From positions 744,001-808,000 of the forward strand of contig CAVYWD010000001.1 in the NCBI GenBank assembly GCA_963772225.1: 64,000 nucleotides of DNA, read 5' to 3'. The position numbers and the translations under genes were made by a program. The stretch comes from CAVYWD01 sp963772225. Its GTDB lineage: Bacteria; Myxococcota; Myxococcia; Myxococcales; UBA5297. This document shows positions 17,909-25,925 of this stretch, piece by piece. The notes below the pieces were generated by a model that saw nothing but the letters and a program-made list of their open reading frames with translations, was not told the origin of the DNA and searched no databases. Positions within the stretch are counted from its first letter, which is position 1. Every line of letters begins with the position of its first letter.

Positions 17909-18498
17909 GGCAAAGGCTCCTGGCCGAGCTCGCGCAAAAGCCAGAGCCGAGCCGTGGCCCAGTCGCGCTTCACCGTCGCGGGGGAGACCTCCAGTGCGGC
18001 GGCGGTCTCGTCGACCGTCATCCCGCCGAAGCAGCGCAGCTCGACCACGCGCGCCTGCTGCGGGTCGAGCTCGGAGAGGCGCGTGAGCGCGGCGTCGACC
18101 TCCAAGAGGTCCAGCGCCCGCTGCTCGGGCGCCGCGCCTTCGGCCTGCAGGCCGGTGTCGAGGGTCACGCGCTGCCAGCCCTGGCCGCGCTTGGCGCGCC
18201 GGTGCGCCAGAGCGTGGTTGACCAGCACTCGCCGCATCATGTGCGCCGCCAGCGCGACCACGTGTGCTCGGCTTCGCCAGCGCACGCTGCGCTGCTCAGC
18301 CAACCGGAGGTAGGCCTCGTGAACGAGCGCGGTGGGCGAGAGAGTGTGGCCCGCGCGCTCGGACGCGAGGAAGCGGCGCGCGAGCGCCCCCAGCTGCGGG
18401 TAGACCACCGGCCATAACGCGCCCAGGGCGCACTCATCGCCCTGGGCGACGGAGCTCGCCGCGACCGCTTCGAGGGGAGGAGTATCTTCGCGTTCCAC
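17905..18498 (-). CDS. ECF-type RNA polymerase sigma factor
   Basis: About 197 aa from the GTG at 18498; a longer form from a TTG at 18603 is possible, but its extra residues are Pro/Arg-rich and unlike the family. Region 2 is YPQLGALARRFLASERAGHTLSPTALVHEAYLRL and continues into HMMRRVLVNHAL. Region 4 is LDPQQARVVELRCFGGMTVDETAAALEVSPATVKRDWATAR. These match the ECF subfamily (TIGR02999-like) usually encoded next to Ser/Thr kinases. No anti-sigma gene is present; the coupled kinase is the likely controller. Confidence 0.9.
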   Translation of the reverse strand: MEREDTPPLEAVAASSVAQGDECALGALWPVVYPQLGALARRFLASERAGHTLSPTALVHEAYLRLAEQRSVRWRSRAHVVALAAHMMRRVLVNHALAHRRAKRGQGWQRVTLDTGLQAEGAAPEQRALDLLEVDAALTRLSELDPQQARVVELRCFGGMTVDETAAALEVSPATVKRDWATARLWLLRELGQEPLP

Positions 18499-18603
18499 CG
18501 GGTCCGCGGCCGGCGGGGGCGCCGCGCCAGCTCCTCGCGGCCGATTATAGCGCGAGGTTCGGCTTGACGCTGGTCTGAGCCTCGGCCAGGCCCCGCTTCC
18601 CAA

Positions 18604-19071
18604 TCACCGGCAGACGACCCGAAGCATCTTGAGCACGCGCTGCGCCGCGGGCTCGATGGCGGCCGCGACGTCCGGGCTCATGGGCGTTCCGACCGGCTCG
18701 AAGACGCGGCCCTCGACGCCCACCAGCACCACCTGCCGCGGCATGCGCTCCGGAAAGACCCGCTTGCCCACGTCGAGCGCCTCGCGCAGGCCCACGCCCT
18801 GCGCCCCGCGCACGGTGCCGCTTTGGGGAAGGGTCGCCCAGTCGAGCGCGTGAACCTTGCCCACTGGTCCCCCGAGCTTGACCGTGTCCACGACGACGAG
18901 CAGGTCCTCACCGGCCAGCTCGTCGAGCAGCGCGATGGCGCCCTCCGAGAGCGGGCGCAGGCGCGCGCCGGAGGGCACCGTGCTCTTCTCGAGGCGATCG
19001 CAGACCGCCATCGCGACCCCGTCATCGGCGACCAGGCGATACCCCACACACACGACCAGTGCTCGTCCCAT
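18604..19071 (-). CDS. M52-family hydrogenase maturation protease-like protein
   Basis: 155 aa. The N-terminal VCVGYRLVADDGVA corresponds to the G-x-G-N-x-L-x-x-D-D-G-x-G metal-site motif of HycI/HyaD endopeptidases, with Asn replaced by Arg and the second Gly of the motif by Tyr. The Asp of VVDTV and an early His equivalent (HAL in place of the later His) are plausible partners, so activity is uncertain. The start is the ATG at 19071. No hydrogenase structural gene is in the window, so either the partner is distant or the protein has another role. Confidence 0.65.
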   Translation of the reverse strand: MGRALVVCVGYRLVADDGVAMAVCDRLEKSTVPSGARLRPLSEGAIALLDELAGEDLLVVVDTVKLGGPVGKVHALDWATLPQSGTVRGAQGVGLREALDVGKRVFPERMPRQVVLVGVEGRVFEPVGTPMSPDVAAAIEPAAQRVLKMLRVVCR

Positions 19072-19218
19072 CGGGGACAATGTCTAGCACCGGCGCGCGC
19101 TTTCTGGAAACTCGCCCCCCGACTCTTTCTTAGCGAGCGGCACCCGCGCCGGTGCTGCCCGAGGCGACGCGGGCGCTCGCGGTCTCTGAGGCTGGCGCGC
19201 CCGCGCCCCACTCGGCCG

Positions 19219-19788
19219 CTAGGCCGGGTCCGGGATGAAGTCGCGCCGGTCGAAGAGAGCCTCGAGGCGGAAGCCGTTGGCCTCCACGGCCTCACGGCCG
19301 CCCTCGAGCCGGTCCACGAGCGCGAGGACGCCGATCACCCTGAGACCCTCGGCCTGCGCCCGCTCGATGGCCTTGAGCGTCGAGGCGCCGGTCGTGACCA
19401 CGTCCTCCAGGATGGCGACCGGATCGCCGTCCTTGAGCGCCGTCCGCCCTTCGATCCACGCGCCGGTCCCGTGGCCCTTGGGCTCCTTGCGCACCAGGAA
19501 CGCATGGACCTCTTCGCCGGCGAGGTAGCTCGTGTAGGCCACCGCCGACGCGAGGGGATCGGCGCCCATGGTCAGGCCTCCCGCGGCCACGGCGCGCTCG
19601 GGGAGCGCCCTCAGGCGCTCGAAGAAGAGCCGGCCGATGAGGAAGTGCCCGCGGGCGGTCAGCGCCGTGCGCTTGCAGTCGATGTAGAAGTCGGAGGTCT
19701 TGCCCGAAGAGAGCACCACCGTCCGCCGCTCGAACGAGAGGCGGCGGAGGAGCTCGAGGAGGTCTTGTCGGTCGCGCAAAAGCTCCAT
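19219..19788 (-). CDS. pyrE: Orotate phosphoribosyltransferase
   Basis: 189 aa enzyme joining orotate and PRPP to give OMP in pyrimidine synthesis. The PRPP-binding loop is VAILEDVVTTGAST (about residues 125-138). The N-terminal SSGKTSDFYIDCKR and the RKEPKGHGTG catalytic loop are diagnostic for PyrE. Its ATG lies one base after the stop of the PadC-like gene (TGAGATG), so it is translated with the bactofilin/PadC unit. Confidence 0.93.
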   Translation of the reverse strand: MELLRDRQDLLELLRRLSFERRTVVLSSGKTSDFYIDCKRTALTARGHFLIGRLFFERLRALPERAVAAGGLTMGADPLASAVAYTSYLAGEEVHAFLVRKEPKGHGTGAWIEGRTALKDGDPVAILEDVVTTGASTLKAIERAQAEGLRVIGVLALVDRLEGGREAVEANGFRLEALFDRRDFIPDPA

Positions 19789-19789
19789 C

Positions 19790-20584
19790 TCACCGTCCCC
19801 GCAAAAAGGCCACGAGCTGCGCCGAGTAGCCCAGCTGCTCGAGCAGCGTCTGCCGGAGGCTGGGCTCCAGCGCGCTCCACAGCTCGGCGATGAGCACCAG
19901 GTCCTGGTTCACCGCCGCGATGCGCCCCACCACGTCCTGCGTCAGCTCCTCGAGATCCACCTCTTCCTCGGGCGGCTCGACGGTCTCGGGCCCCAGCGCG
20001 TCGTCGGGCGGCGCGATGGCCCGCTCGAGCGTCTCCTTGACGCGCCCCGAGAGCCTCCCCTGGGCCTCGAGCCGATCGCGCAAGCGGACGAGCTCCTCGG
20101 GGGTTGTGCCACGCCCCTCGAGCAGGTCTGACAGAGCCAAGCGAAGCGCGTCTTCGTCCGGGAGATCGGTGTGGACCCGCGCCAGCACGCGCTCGCGCTT
20201 GAGCAGGCGAAGCGCGGCGATGCGCCGAAAGCCGGTGAGGACCTGGAAGCGGTCACCGGGCATGCGCCGCAGCTCTACCGGGAAGAGCTGGCCCAGCTTG
20301 GCGAGAGACGTCGCCAGGCTGTCGATGTCGCCCTCGTCCCTCAACTTCATCGTTTCGTCGGCGTCGACCTTCGCCAGCTCGAGCAGCGCCAGCGCCCCCG
20401 CGCGCTCGCTCGGGCGCAACAGCTCGCTCGCTGCGGGAGCCGCGCCCTCGGGCGGGCCCGGCGAAGCCTCCGCGGAAGCGGCAGGCGCCTCAAGGGCGAG
20501 CGCCGAGCCCTGGGGGCCCGGCGCGGAGCCGGCATCGGCGACAGCCTTCGCTTCGATGGAGGGACCGTCGGACACTGGGCACAC
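19790..20584 (-). CDS. padC: ParB-like domain protein, PadC-like
   Basis: 264 aa. An Ala/Pro-rich N-terminus of about 60 residues precedes a ParB/Spo0J N-terminal-like (CTPase-type) domain: DIDSLATSLAKLGQLFPVELRR, then GDRFQVLTGFRRIAALRLL. The C-terminal half is helical and acidic. No DNA-binding HTH typical of true ParB is evident. In Myxococcus xanthus the ParB-like protein PadC is encoded right after bacNOP and tethers ParA to the bactofilin scaffold; here the gene likewise follows three bactofilin genes (46-nt gap). The start is a GTG at 20584; a GTG three codons later is also possible. The assignment rests on synteny plus domain type. Confidence 0.78.
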   Translation of the reverse strand: MCPVSDGPSIEAKAVADAGSAPGPQGSALALEAPAASAEASPGPPEGAAPAASELLRPSERAGALALLELAKVDADETMKLRDEGDIDSLATSLAKLGQLFPVELRRMPGDRFQVLTGFRRIAALRLLKRERVLARVHTDLPDEDALRLALSDLLEGRGTTPEELVRLRDRLEAQGRLSGRVKETLERAIAPPDDALGPETVEPPEEEVDLEELTQDVVGRIAAVNQDLVLIAELWSALEPSLRQTLLEQLGYSAQLVAFLRGR

Positions 20585-20630
20585 TCCCGAGCCGCGACCA
20601 CCGGCGTCGCGCTCATCCTACCCGAAGCGC

Positions 20631-21266
20631 CTACTTCTTCCGCTTGACCACGACCTTGCGCTTGGCGAGCGACATCGGGAGCGGCGCCGCCGCACCGCGC
20701 GCTTCATCGGCGGGCGCGGGCGCGGGCTGTCGCACGGGCGCTGGAGGTGGAGGCGGCGGCTTCGGGGCGGCTTCGGGCGGCCTGGGGACCGGCCTCGGCT
20801 GGACCTTGGCGAGCGGAGGAGGCGGCGGGCGAGGCACGCTCGCGGAGCGCACGGGACCGGTCCCGAGAACCCGCGCAGGCGCCGGGGCGGAGCGAACCGT
20901 CCGGTCGAGCTGGGGCTCGGCCACCTGGCCCATGTCGATGCGCCCGCGGAAGGCCGCGCCCTCGACAATGATGACCCGCGGCGAGTTGATGTCGCCCACC
21001 ATGCGCCCTTCGCGCGTGAGGTGGACGCTCTCGCTGGCGGTGACGTTCCCGACTACCACGCCGGAGATGACGGCGTTGCGGACGGTGGAGTCGGCCTTGA
21101 CGACGCCCGACGGCTCGACGATGAGCGTCCGCGTCAGCGTGATGGAGCCCTGGACCCGCCCGCGGACGGTGAGGTCCTCGTCGCCTTGGAGCTTTCCGCT
21201 GATGAGGATGGATTCCCCCACCACGGTGCTGGCGGCGTTCTCGGCTTCTTTGGTTTGAATGGCCAT
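20631..21266 (-). CDS. bacP: Bactofilin, BacP-like, with proline-rich tail
   Basis: 211 aa. The bactofilin beta-helix spans about residues 12-120, recognisable by repeated G-x-V-x-G-x-I turns (GESILISGKLQGDEDLTVRG, VSGVVVGNVTASESVHL, MVGDINSPRVIIVEGAAFRG). A Pro/Ala-rich tail of about 80 residues follows, ending in KRKVVVKRKK, close to the basic KKKVVVKK-type motif reported for myxobacterial bactofilins and implicated in partner binding. Bactofilins polymerise without nucleotide into filaments. As the third of three tandem bactofilin genes, directly upstream of padC, this corresponds by position to M. xanthus BacP. Confidence 0.85.
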   Translation of the reverse strand: MAIQTKEAENAASTVVGESILISGKLQGDEDLTVRGRVQGSITLTRTLIVEPSGVVKADSTVRNAVISGVVVGNVTASESVHLTREGRMVGDINSPRVIIVEGAAFRGRIDMGQVAEPQLDRTVRSAPAPARVLGTGPVRSASVPRPPPPPLAKVQPRPVPRPPEAAPKPPPPPPAPVRQPAPAPADEARGAAAPLPMSLAKRKVVVKRKK

Positions 21267-21311
21267 GACTTTGGCTCTTGCGCTGGTTCGAGGAATGGGG
21301 CTGTTGAGCGC

Positions 21312-21635
21312 CTACTTGCGCGGGACATCCATGTCCACGTTGCCCTTGAACGAGGCGCCGTCCGCGATGAGGATGCGCGGGGCCTTGATGTCCCCGACCA
21401 CGCGGCAATCGCTCTTGAGCTCGACCTTGTCGGTCGCGAGGATGTTGCCGGTGACCTTGCCGGCGATCTCCACGTTCTGGGTGTCGATGTCGGCCTCGAC
21501 CACGCCGCTGCCCTCGACGAACAGGCTTTCCTTCAGGGCGATCTTGCCCTTGACCGTCCCCTGGATGACGAGGTCCTCGTCGCCGCTGATCTCGCCGTCG
21601 ATCATGATGCTGCTGCCGATCACCGTGTTGGCCAT
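21312..21635 (-). CDS. bacO: Bactofilin, BacO-like (middle gene)
   Basis: 107 aa, almost entirely the bactofilin beta-helix: GSSIMIDGEISGDEDLVIQG, then VKGKIALKESLFVEGSG, then VVGDIKAPRILIADGASFKG, ending soon after at MDVPRK. It lacks the long proline-rich tail of the next gene. The ATG at 21635 follows the upstream stop after 89 nt, and the next bactofilin starts 45 nt downstream. The gene name is assigned by operon position only. Confidence 0.85.
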   Translation of the reverse strand: MANTVIGSSIMIDGEISGDEDLVIQGTVKGKIALKESLFVEGSGVVEADIDTQNVEIAGKVTGNILATDKVELKSDCRVVGDIKAPRILIADGASFKGNVDMDVPRK

Positions 21636-21724
21636 TGGGGTCCTCGCGCTCTGAATGAAGGGATGCGAACTGGGCGCCCTTGAGAGAGGCGCCCCGAGCT
21701 ATTGAAAAGTCAGGAAAAGCGGCG

Positions 21725-22066
21725 TCAGAGATCTTCGGGGAGCTTCACGTCCATCTCGATGCTGCCGTTGAAATGGGCGCCGTCCTCGATGATGACCTTG
21801 GGCGCCTTGATGTCCCCCGTCACCACCGCGCTCTGGGTGATGGACACAATCTCCCCGGCGTCGATGTTGCCGTTGGCCTCGCCGTGAATGGTCAACCGCT
21901 CGGCCCGGATGTCGGCGTCGACTTTGCCGGTGCCCTCGATGGTCAGGTGGTTCTTCAAGGCGATGTGGCCCTCGACCCGACCTTCGATGGTCAGGTCGCC
22001 GCCGCCGGTGAGGTTGCCCTTGATGATGATGCCCTTGCCGATGATTCCGGTGCTGTCGCTCTCCAT
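21725..22066 (-). CDS. bacN: Bactofilin, BacN-like (first gene)
   Basis: 113 aa bactofilin: GKGIIIKGNLTGGGDLTIEG, then RVEGHIALKNHLTIEGTG, then VVTGDIKAPKVIIEDGAHFNG, ending SIEMDVKLPEDL. It is the first gene of the cluster, with GAAAGG about 8 nt before the ATG at 22066. About 205 nt separate it from the end of the hydrolase gene, leaving room for the operon promoter. In M. xanthus the equivalent polymers form long subpolar scaffolds for the chromosome segregation machinery. Confidence 0.85.
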   Translation of the reverse strand: MESDSTGIIGKGIIIKGNLTGGGDLTIEGRVEGHIALKNHLTIEGTGKVDADIRAERLTIHGEANGNIDAGEIVSITQSAVVTGDIKAPKVIIEDGAHFNGSIEMDVKLPEDL

Positions 22067-22271
22067 CCTGGAAACCTTTCGCCCTCGCAGGTGCCTTGCG
22101 CGCCCAGCGCCGCCGCCAGCCGAGGCGTCCGCTCGACCAAGGCATGTTGAAGGATCACCGTTTGCGCCGCTCGCCGTCCACGCGCCACGGAAAGCCAGTG
22201 GACCCTACCCCCACCCCGGCAGGAGTGTCAAGAGTCGAGCATCGCGCGGAACTTCACTTTGCGCTCTGTAA

Positions 22272-23177
22272 TCAGGCACTTGTCGTGGAGGTTGTCACGT
22301 GGGCTTCGAGCCATGCGACCAGGTCTGCCAGGACCTTGTCACGGCCGACCTCATTGAAGGTTTCGTGGAGCATCCCCTCGTAAACCTTGAGGGTCTTGTC
22401 CGCAGCGCGCGCCGAGGCGAAGAGCCGCCGGCTCCCCTCGATGGCGGCGATGGGGTCGGCTCCGCCGTGGAGGATGAGGCAGGGCAAGTCGAGCTCGCCG
22501 AGGTGCGAGGCGATGTCGGCTTGGGCGGCAGTGGTCTGGGAGAACCAGCGCGGAGTCGTGGTGTGCAGGTAGAGCGGGTCGCGGCGCGTCGCCTCTTGAA
22601 GGGCGCGGTCGCGGGTGAGGCTCTCCTCGCGCAGCTCGTTGCCGATGGGCACCCAGGGCGCCACGCGCTCGACGAGTCGCCCGGCAAGCACCTTGAGGCG
22701 GGGCGGCTTGAACGCGAACTGGAGGAACGGCGAGGAGAGCACGAGCCCGGCGATGCCCTCGCGGCGTTCCTCCAACACGTAGCGCAGCGCGATGAGCCCG
22801 CCCAGGCTGTGACCCAGGATGAACAGCGGCTGCCCCTGGGAGTCCTGGCGCGCGTTGCCGAGGAGGACTTCCAGATCATCGGTGTAGTCGGAGAAGCGCT
22901 CGACGTGCGCGCGGCGGCCGTCGGACTGGCCGTGGCCGCGGTAGTCGAAGGCGTGGACGGCGATGCCGCGCCGGGCGAGGTGCGCCATCAGCTCGCGGTA
23001 TCGCCCGCTGTGATCGGCGTAGCCGTGGACGAGTGCCACGTGCGCGCGCACGGCGGCGGCGTCGTTGGGCCGGGCGCTCCTCCAGTAGAGGCGGAGGTTG
23101 TCCTTGGCCGCGAAGAAGCCCTCGTCGAGCCTCACCTCCTGGGCGCTGAGGCCCTCTGCGCTCTCGACGGGTTCCAT
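22272..23177 (-). CDS. Alpha/beta hydrolase, monoacylglycerol lipase/lysophospholipase-like
   Basis: 301 aa from the ATG at 23177; an in-frame TTG at 23213 would add 12 residues. The serine hydrolase triad can be placed: Ser124 in ILGHSLGG, Asp in LILHGGADPIA and His in YEGMLHETFNE. The oxyanion-type ALVHGYADHSGRY and HAFDYRGHGQSDGRR stretches are characteristic of the Hydrolase_4/monoglyceride lipase group. No signal peptide, so a cytoplasmic or peripheral lipid hydrolase. It is a single gene upstream of the bactofilin operon on the same strand. Confidence 0.85.
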   Translation of the reverse strand: MEPVESAEGLSAQEVRLDEGFFAAKDNLRLYWRSARPNDAAAVRAHVALVHGYADHSGRYRELMAHLARRGIAVHAFDYRGHGQSDGRRAHVERFSDYTDDLEVLLGNARQDSQGQPLFILGHSLGGLIALRYVLEERREGIAGLVLSSPFLQFAFKPPRLKVLAGRLVERVAPWVPIGNELREESLTRDRALQEATRRDPLYLHTTTPRWFSQTTAAQADIASHLGELDLPCLILHGGADPIAAIEGSRRLFASARAADKTLKVYEGMLHETFNEVGRDKVLADLVAWLEAHVTTSTTSA

Positions 23178-23384
23178 GGGCGGATGATGGGGGCCGGCCG
23201 GCGGGGGTGTCAAACGGCGCGTGGCCTGGATCCTCGCTCGCGCGTTCCGGGCGGCAATGCGCTCTGGGGACGGCTGAACGCCCCGGGGATGAGCTCACCT
23301 TGGAGTCTCGGCAGCACAACCGTGCGGCGCAGGCGCTTCGCGACCGCGCTCATCGCGCCGCGCCCTTCATTCCACCCGAGCAAT

Positions 23385-24497
23385 CTACGGCTTCGATGAA
23401 ACCTCATCGCTCGCGGTATGCGATTCGGACAACTTCGACGCTTCCGCGCTTGCGGAGCCTCGCGCCCAGCCGAGGTCGTAAAGTCGCTTCCACGCCGCGC
23501 GGACCTGGCCGTCCTTCAGCTGGGAGCGCTTGCGCGCACTCCAAGCATGAACTTTGGCAACCACATCATCTGGGTCATCGGGGTTCGCTTCGTGCTTCAT
23601 GCCCCAGTGGACGGTGCCGAGCAGCTCCATTCCCAGCGGCGTCTCGAATCCCTCGATGAGCTCCGCAACTCGCTCACGGCGGCGCTCTGACTCGGGGTAA
23701 TTCACGAGGTAGGCCCGCGCTTGTGCCACGGCGTTTGGGAGGAGCTCTATGGACGTTTCGGGGCTGTTCCTGCCGTCGCCAAGGCCGCGCGTGTAATGAC
23801 CCTCAATGTTGCGAAGCGCCTTGCGAAGGTCATCGGCATACGGGCCGAAGAGATACGGCCGATAGGCGAGCCGCAGGTTCTGACCCGCCTCCTGGAGGAA
23901 GTACGCCAGCTTCTGGACCTCGAGCAATGAGAGGCGGTAGTCGTATCCGGTCGCGACATACTGCCCCATGAGCGCTAGCACAGCCGCCCGCGCCTCAGTC
24001 ATCCCGGGCTTGGCTCGCCGGTCTATGATTTGGCTCGCAGCCGGCGCCCCGGCCGGCTCGAAAAGAACGACGCGCACGTCCGAAACGTCCTCGAACGCAG
24101 CCACGATCAGCGGCCGCACTTCCGACCACTCAAGTCCCCCGTTGCCGCACCCGAGGGGCGGAACAGCGATCGAGCGGATGCCCAGCTTACGAACCTGGGC
24201 TACCAGGTCGACCAATCCGTCGCGGACGTACTCCAGCTTCGAGGGATGCCTCCATTGCTTCTTCGTGGGGAAGTTGATGATGAAACGGGGCGACGCGAGG
24301 CGACGAACCACGTGCATGTGCCCCGGCGCGACCTCACCTGCCTTGCAGGCGCGCTCGTAGGCCCTGAAGTTGTCCGGGAACGCCTTCTTGAACTGCAAGG
24401 CGATGCCTTTGCCCATGACACCCTCGGCGTTCACCGTGTTGACAAGGGCATCGACGTCCGCCTCCAGCAGATTTCCCTGGCCGCGCTCGATGGACAT
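23385..24497 (-). CDS. darG: DarG-type DNA ADP-ribosyl glycohydrolase (macrodomain antitoxin)
   Basis: 370 aa from the ATG at 24497, chosen because GAAGG sits 5-9 nt upstream; alternative starts lie at 24509 (ATG) and 24521 (TTG). The macrodomain covers about residues 1-155: the motif VNTVNAEGVMGKGIALQFKK near 22-41 is the ADP-ribose site typical of DarG, and VPPLGCGNGG is the second loop. The C-terminal domain (LSLLEVQKLAYFLQEAGQNL, then RPYLFGPYADDLRKAL) is the one found in full-length DarG. DarG reverses DNA ADP-ribosylation by DarT and binds the toxin. A darT gene (DUF4433) would be expected immediately upstream, but the 297 bp there code for nothing recognisable. Confidence 0.85.
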   Translation of the reverse strand: MSIERGQGNLLEADVDALVNTVNAEGVMGKGIALQFKKAFPDNFRAYERACKAGEVAPGHMHVVRRLASPRFIINFPTKKQWRHPSKLEYVRDGLVDLVAQVRKLGIRSIAVPPLGCGNGGLEWSEVRPLIVAAFEDVSDVRVVLFEPAGAPAASQIIDRRAKPGMTEARAAVLALMGQYVATGYDYRLSLLEVQKLAYFLQEAGQNLRLAYRPYLFGPYADDLRKALRNIEGHYTRGLGDGRNSPETSIELLPNAVAQARAYLVNYPESERRRERVAELIEGFETPLGMELLGTVHWGMKHEANPDDPDDVVAKVHAWSARKRSQLKDGQVRAAWKRLYDLGWARGSASAEASKLSESHTASDEVSSKP

Positions 24498-24794
24498 GGT
24501 CGCCTTCATCAGTAGTACCAACCGTGCCGACCCGGACGAACCGCCACTTAAGTCGAATAAGCTGCCTCCCGGAGGGGCTGTCGAACTCTACCCGCCCCGA
24601 GCCTGCCGTCTCCGCCTCACTTCCCAGCCTGAGCAAGGAGGTTACCGCCTGGCGTCCTGTGGCCCATGCAACCTCCGTCCTTGGCTGCGAAGTCGAAAGC
24701 GGCCTTCGCGGTGTCCACGACATGCCATCCCCGTGCGGTGCACTCTATCTATCCAAAACCTATTGCGCTCGCACAAAGTGGCTGAATCCCCAGG
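24498..24794. other. Non-coding gap where darT would be expected
   Basis: The 297 bases between the methyltransferase stop and the darG start carry no frame with DarT-like or other protein character on either strand. GAAGG at 24503-24507 (minus strand) is the likely ribosome site of darG. I see no transposon ends or clear terminator. Confidence 0.5.
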
Positions 24795-25922
24795 TCAGCT
24801 CCGACTCTTCCTAAGAACCGCGACAACTTCCTTCTTCGTTGATGCGCCATCCCGCCGGGTACGCCGTACGTCGGGGATGGTGTCCTCAATGACTCGTTCG
24901 AGCACCATTCGAGGCGCGAATTGACGTAGTTGTTCGAGCATGTATTCAGCTGGATGAGAGGTCATCCGCTTGCGCCGAACAGTCTCGCCTACGACCAGCA
25001 CGCATCGCCCGCCAACTCGCAACCGCCCAATCGCGTTCTCAATAAATGCCTTAGTGAGTGCCGAAAACTCGGCTCTCTTGTCTGTAGGCTCAGGCGAGTA
25101 GTCCGTGGTGGAGCGATCAAGGAACCACATCCGGAGGCGGTTATCACGGACATAATCAAGCGCATTCATGTACGGAGGGCTCGTAACGATCGCGTCGACT
25201 TCCTTCAAGACATTGAGGTCTGCGATCTTCCGCCGCTTCACAGCGCCTGACCCCATTCGCTGTGGTCGCGCGAAGTTTCGGAACGTGCGCTGAAGCTTCG
25301 ACCGGATTCGAGGCTCAAGCGACCTGGCACAATAGAGCTCCGGGTAGACCGCCCTTGGAAACTTGCGTTCCCTCAGGTAAGGCACCAGATGGCTGCTCGG
25401 GTAGGAGAGAAAACCTGGGCGCTGGTGATGCAGAATACCAAGAAGGCAAGCAAGAAGATACGCATCCTTCCTTTCAATGCACTCGTCTGCAAACCGCAAT
25501 GAGGCGCTCAACGTCGATGGATGAAAGAAGCGACGGACCCATGGCGGCACCTCTCGCAGGGAGGGCCGAGGACGATGTCTCGAAGCCCCCAACCGCGTAT
25601 CAAGTCTTTTGATAGCCGCCTCCAGTGTCGCTGGCGCATCAAGTTTCGCTCGCGTCAAGAGCACCGCATAGGGGTTACTGTCAAAGGCAAGAACATTCCT
25701 TCCTCGTAGCACACACTCAAGGGGAATGGTTCCTGAACCGCAGAACGGATCAAGAACAGTATCCCCAACCGAGGTGAACTCCTCAATCAGGTTTCCGGCA
25801 ATGGAACTCTTGAGCTTGCCGATGTATGGCGCCAGCTGATGAAACCGAGCCTCCTTTGCGGTACACGGCCTGGCCCAAGTCAGGGGAGCGCGTTCGATGC
25901 GGAGTCTTGCACTGGGCAGCAT
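24795..25922 (-). CDS. Site-specific DNA methyltransferase (N6-adenine/N4-cytosine type)
   Basis: 375 aa. The SAM-binding motif DPFCGSGT is at residues 58-65, with motif X-like sequence just before it (LAPYIGKLKSSIAGNLIEEF). The catalytic motif TSPPY is at 247-251. About 185 residues lie between them, matching the motif I - target recognition - motif IV order of alpha-class amino-methyltransferases. SPPY rather than DPPY favours an N4-cytosine or N6-adenine enzyme of the N6_N4_Mtase family. It starts 3 nt after the SIR2 gene stop, so it is the third gene of the ParA-SIR2-methyltransferase operon. No restriction endonuclease is recognisable nearby. Confidence 0.88.
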   Translation of the reverse strand: MLPSARLRIERAPLTWARPCTAKEARFHQLAPYIGKLKSSIAGNLIEEFTSVGDTVLDPFCGSGTIPLECVLRGRNVLAFDSNPYAVLLTRAKLDAPATLEAAIKRLDTRLGASRHRPRPSLREVPPWVRRFFHPSTLSASLRFADECIERKDAYLLACLLGILHHQRPGFLSYPSSHLVPYLRERKFPRAVYPELYCARSLEPRIRSKLQRTFRNFARPQRMGSGAVKRRKIADLNVLKEVDAIVTSPPYMNALDYVRDNRLRMWFLDRSTTDYSPEPTDKRAEFSALTKAFIENAIGRLRVGGRCVLVVGETVRRKRMTSHPAEYMLEQLRQFAPRMVLERVIEDTIPDVRRTRRDGASTKKEVVAVLRKSRS

Positions 25923-25925
25923 GCT

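Noticed and set aside
20644..21258. Antisense open frame across the BacP-like gene
   Set aside because: It reflects the codon bias of the bactofilin gene; the opposite strand has the clear beta-helix repeats and operon spacing.
24498..24794. Remnant of darT upstream of darG
   Set aside because: No frame on either strand shows DarT-like sequence, so I record an absence rather than a pseudogene.
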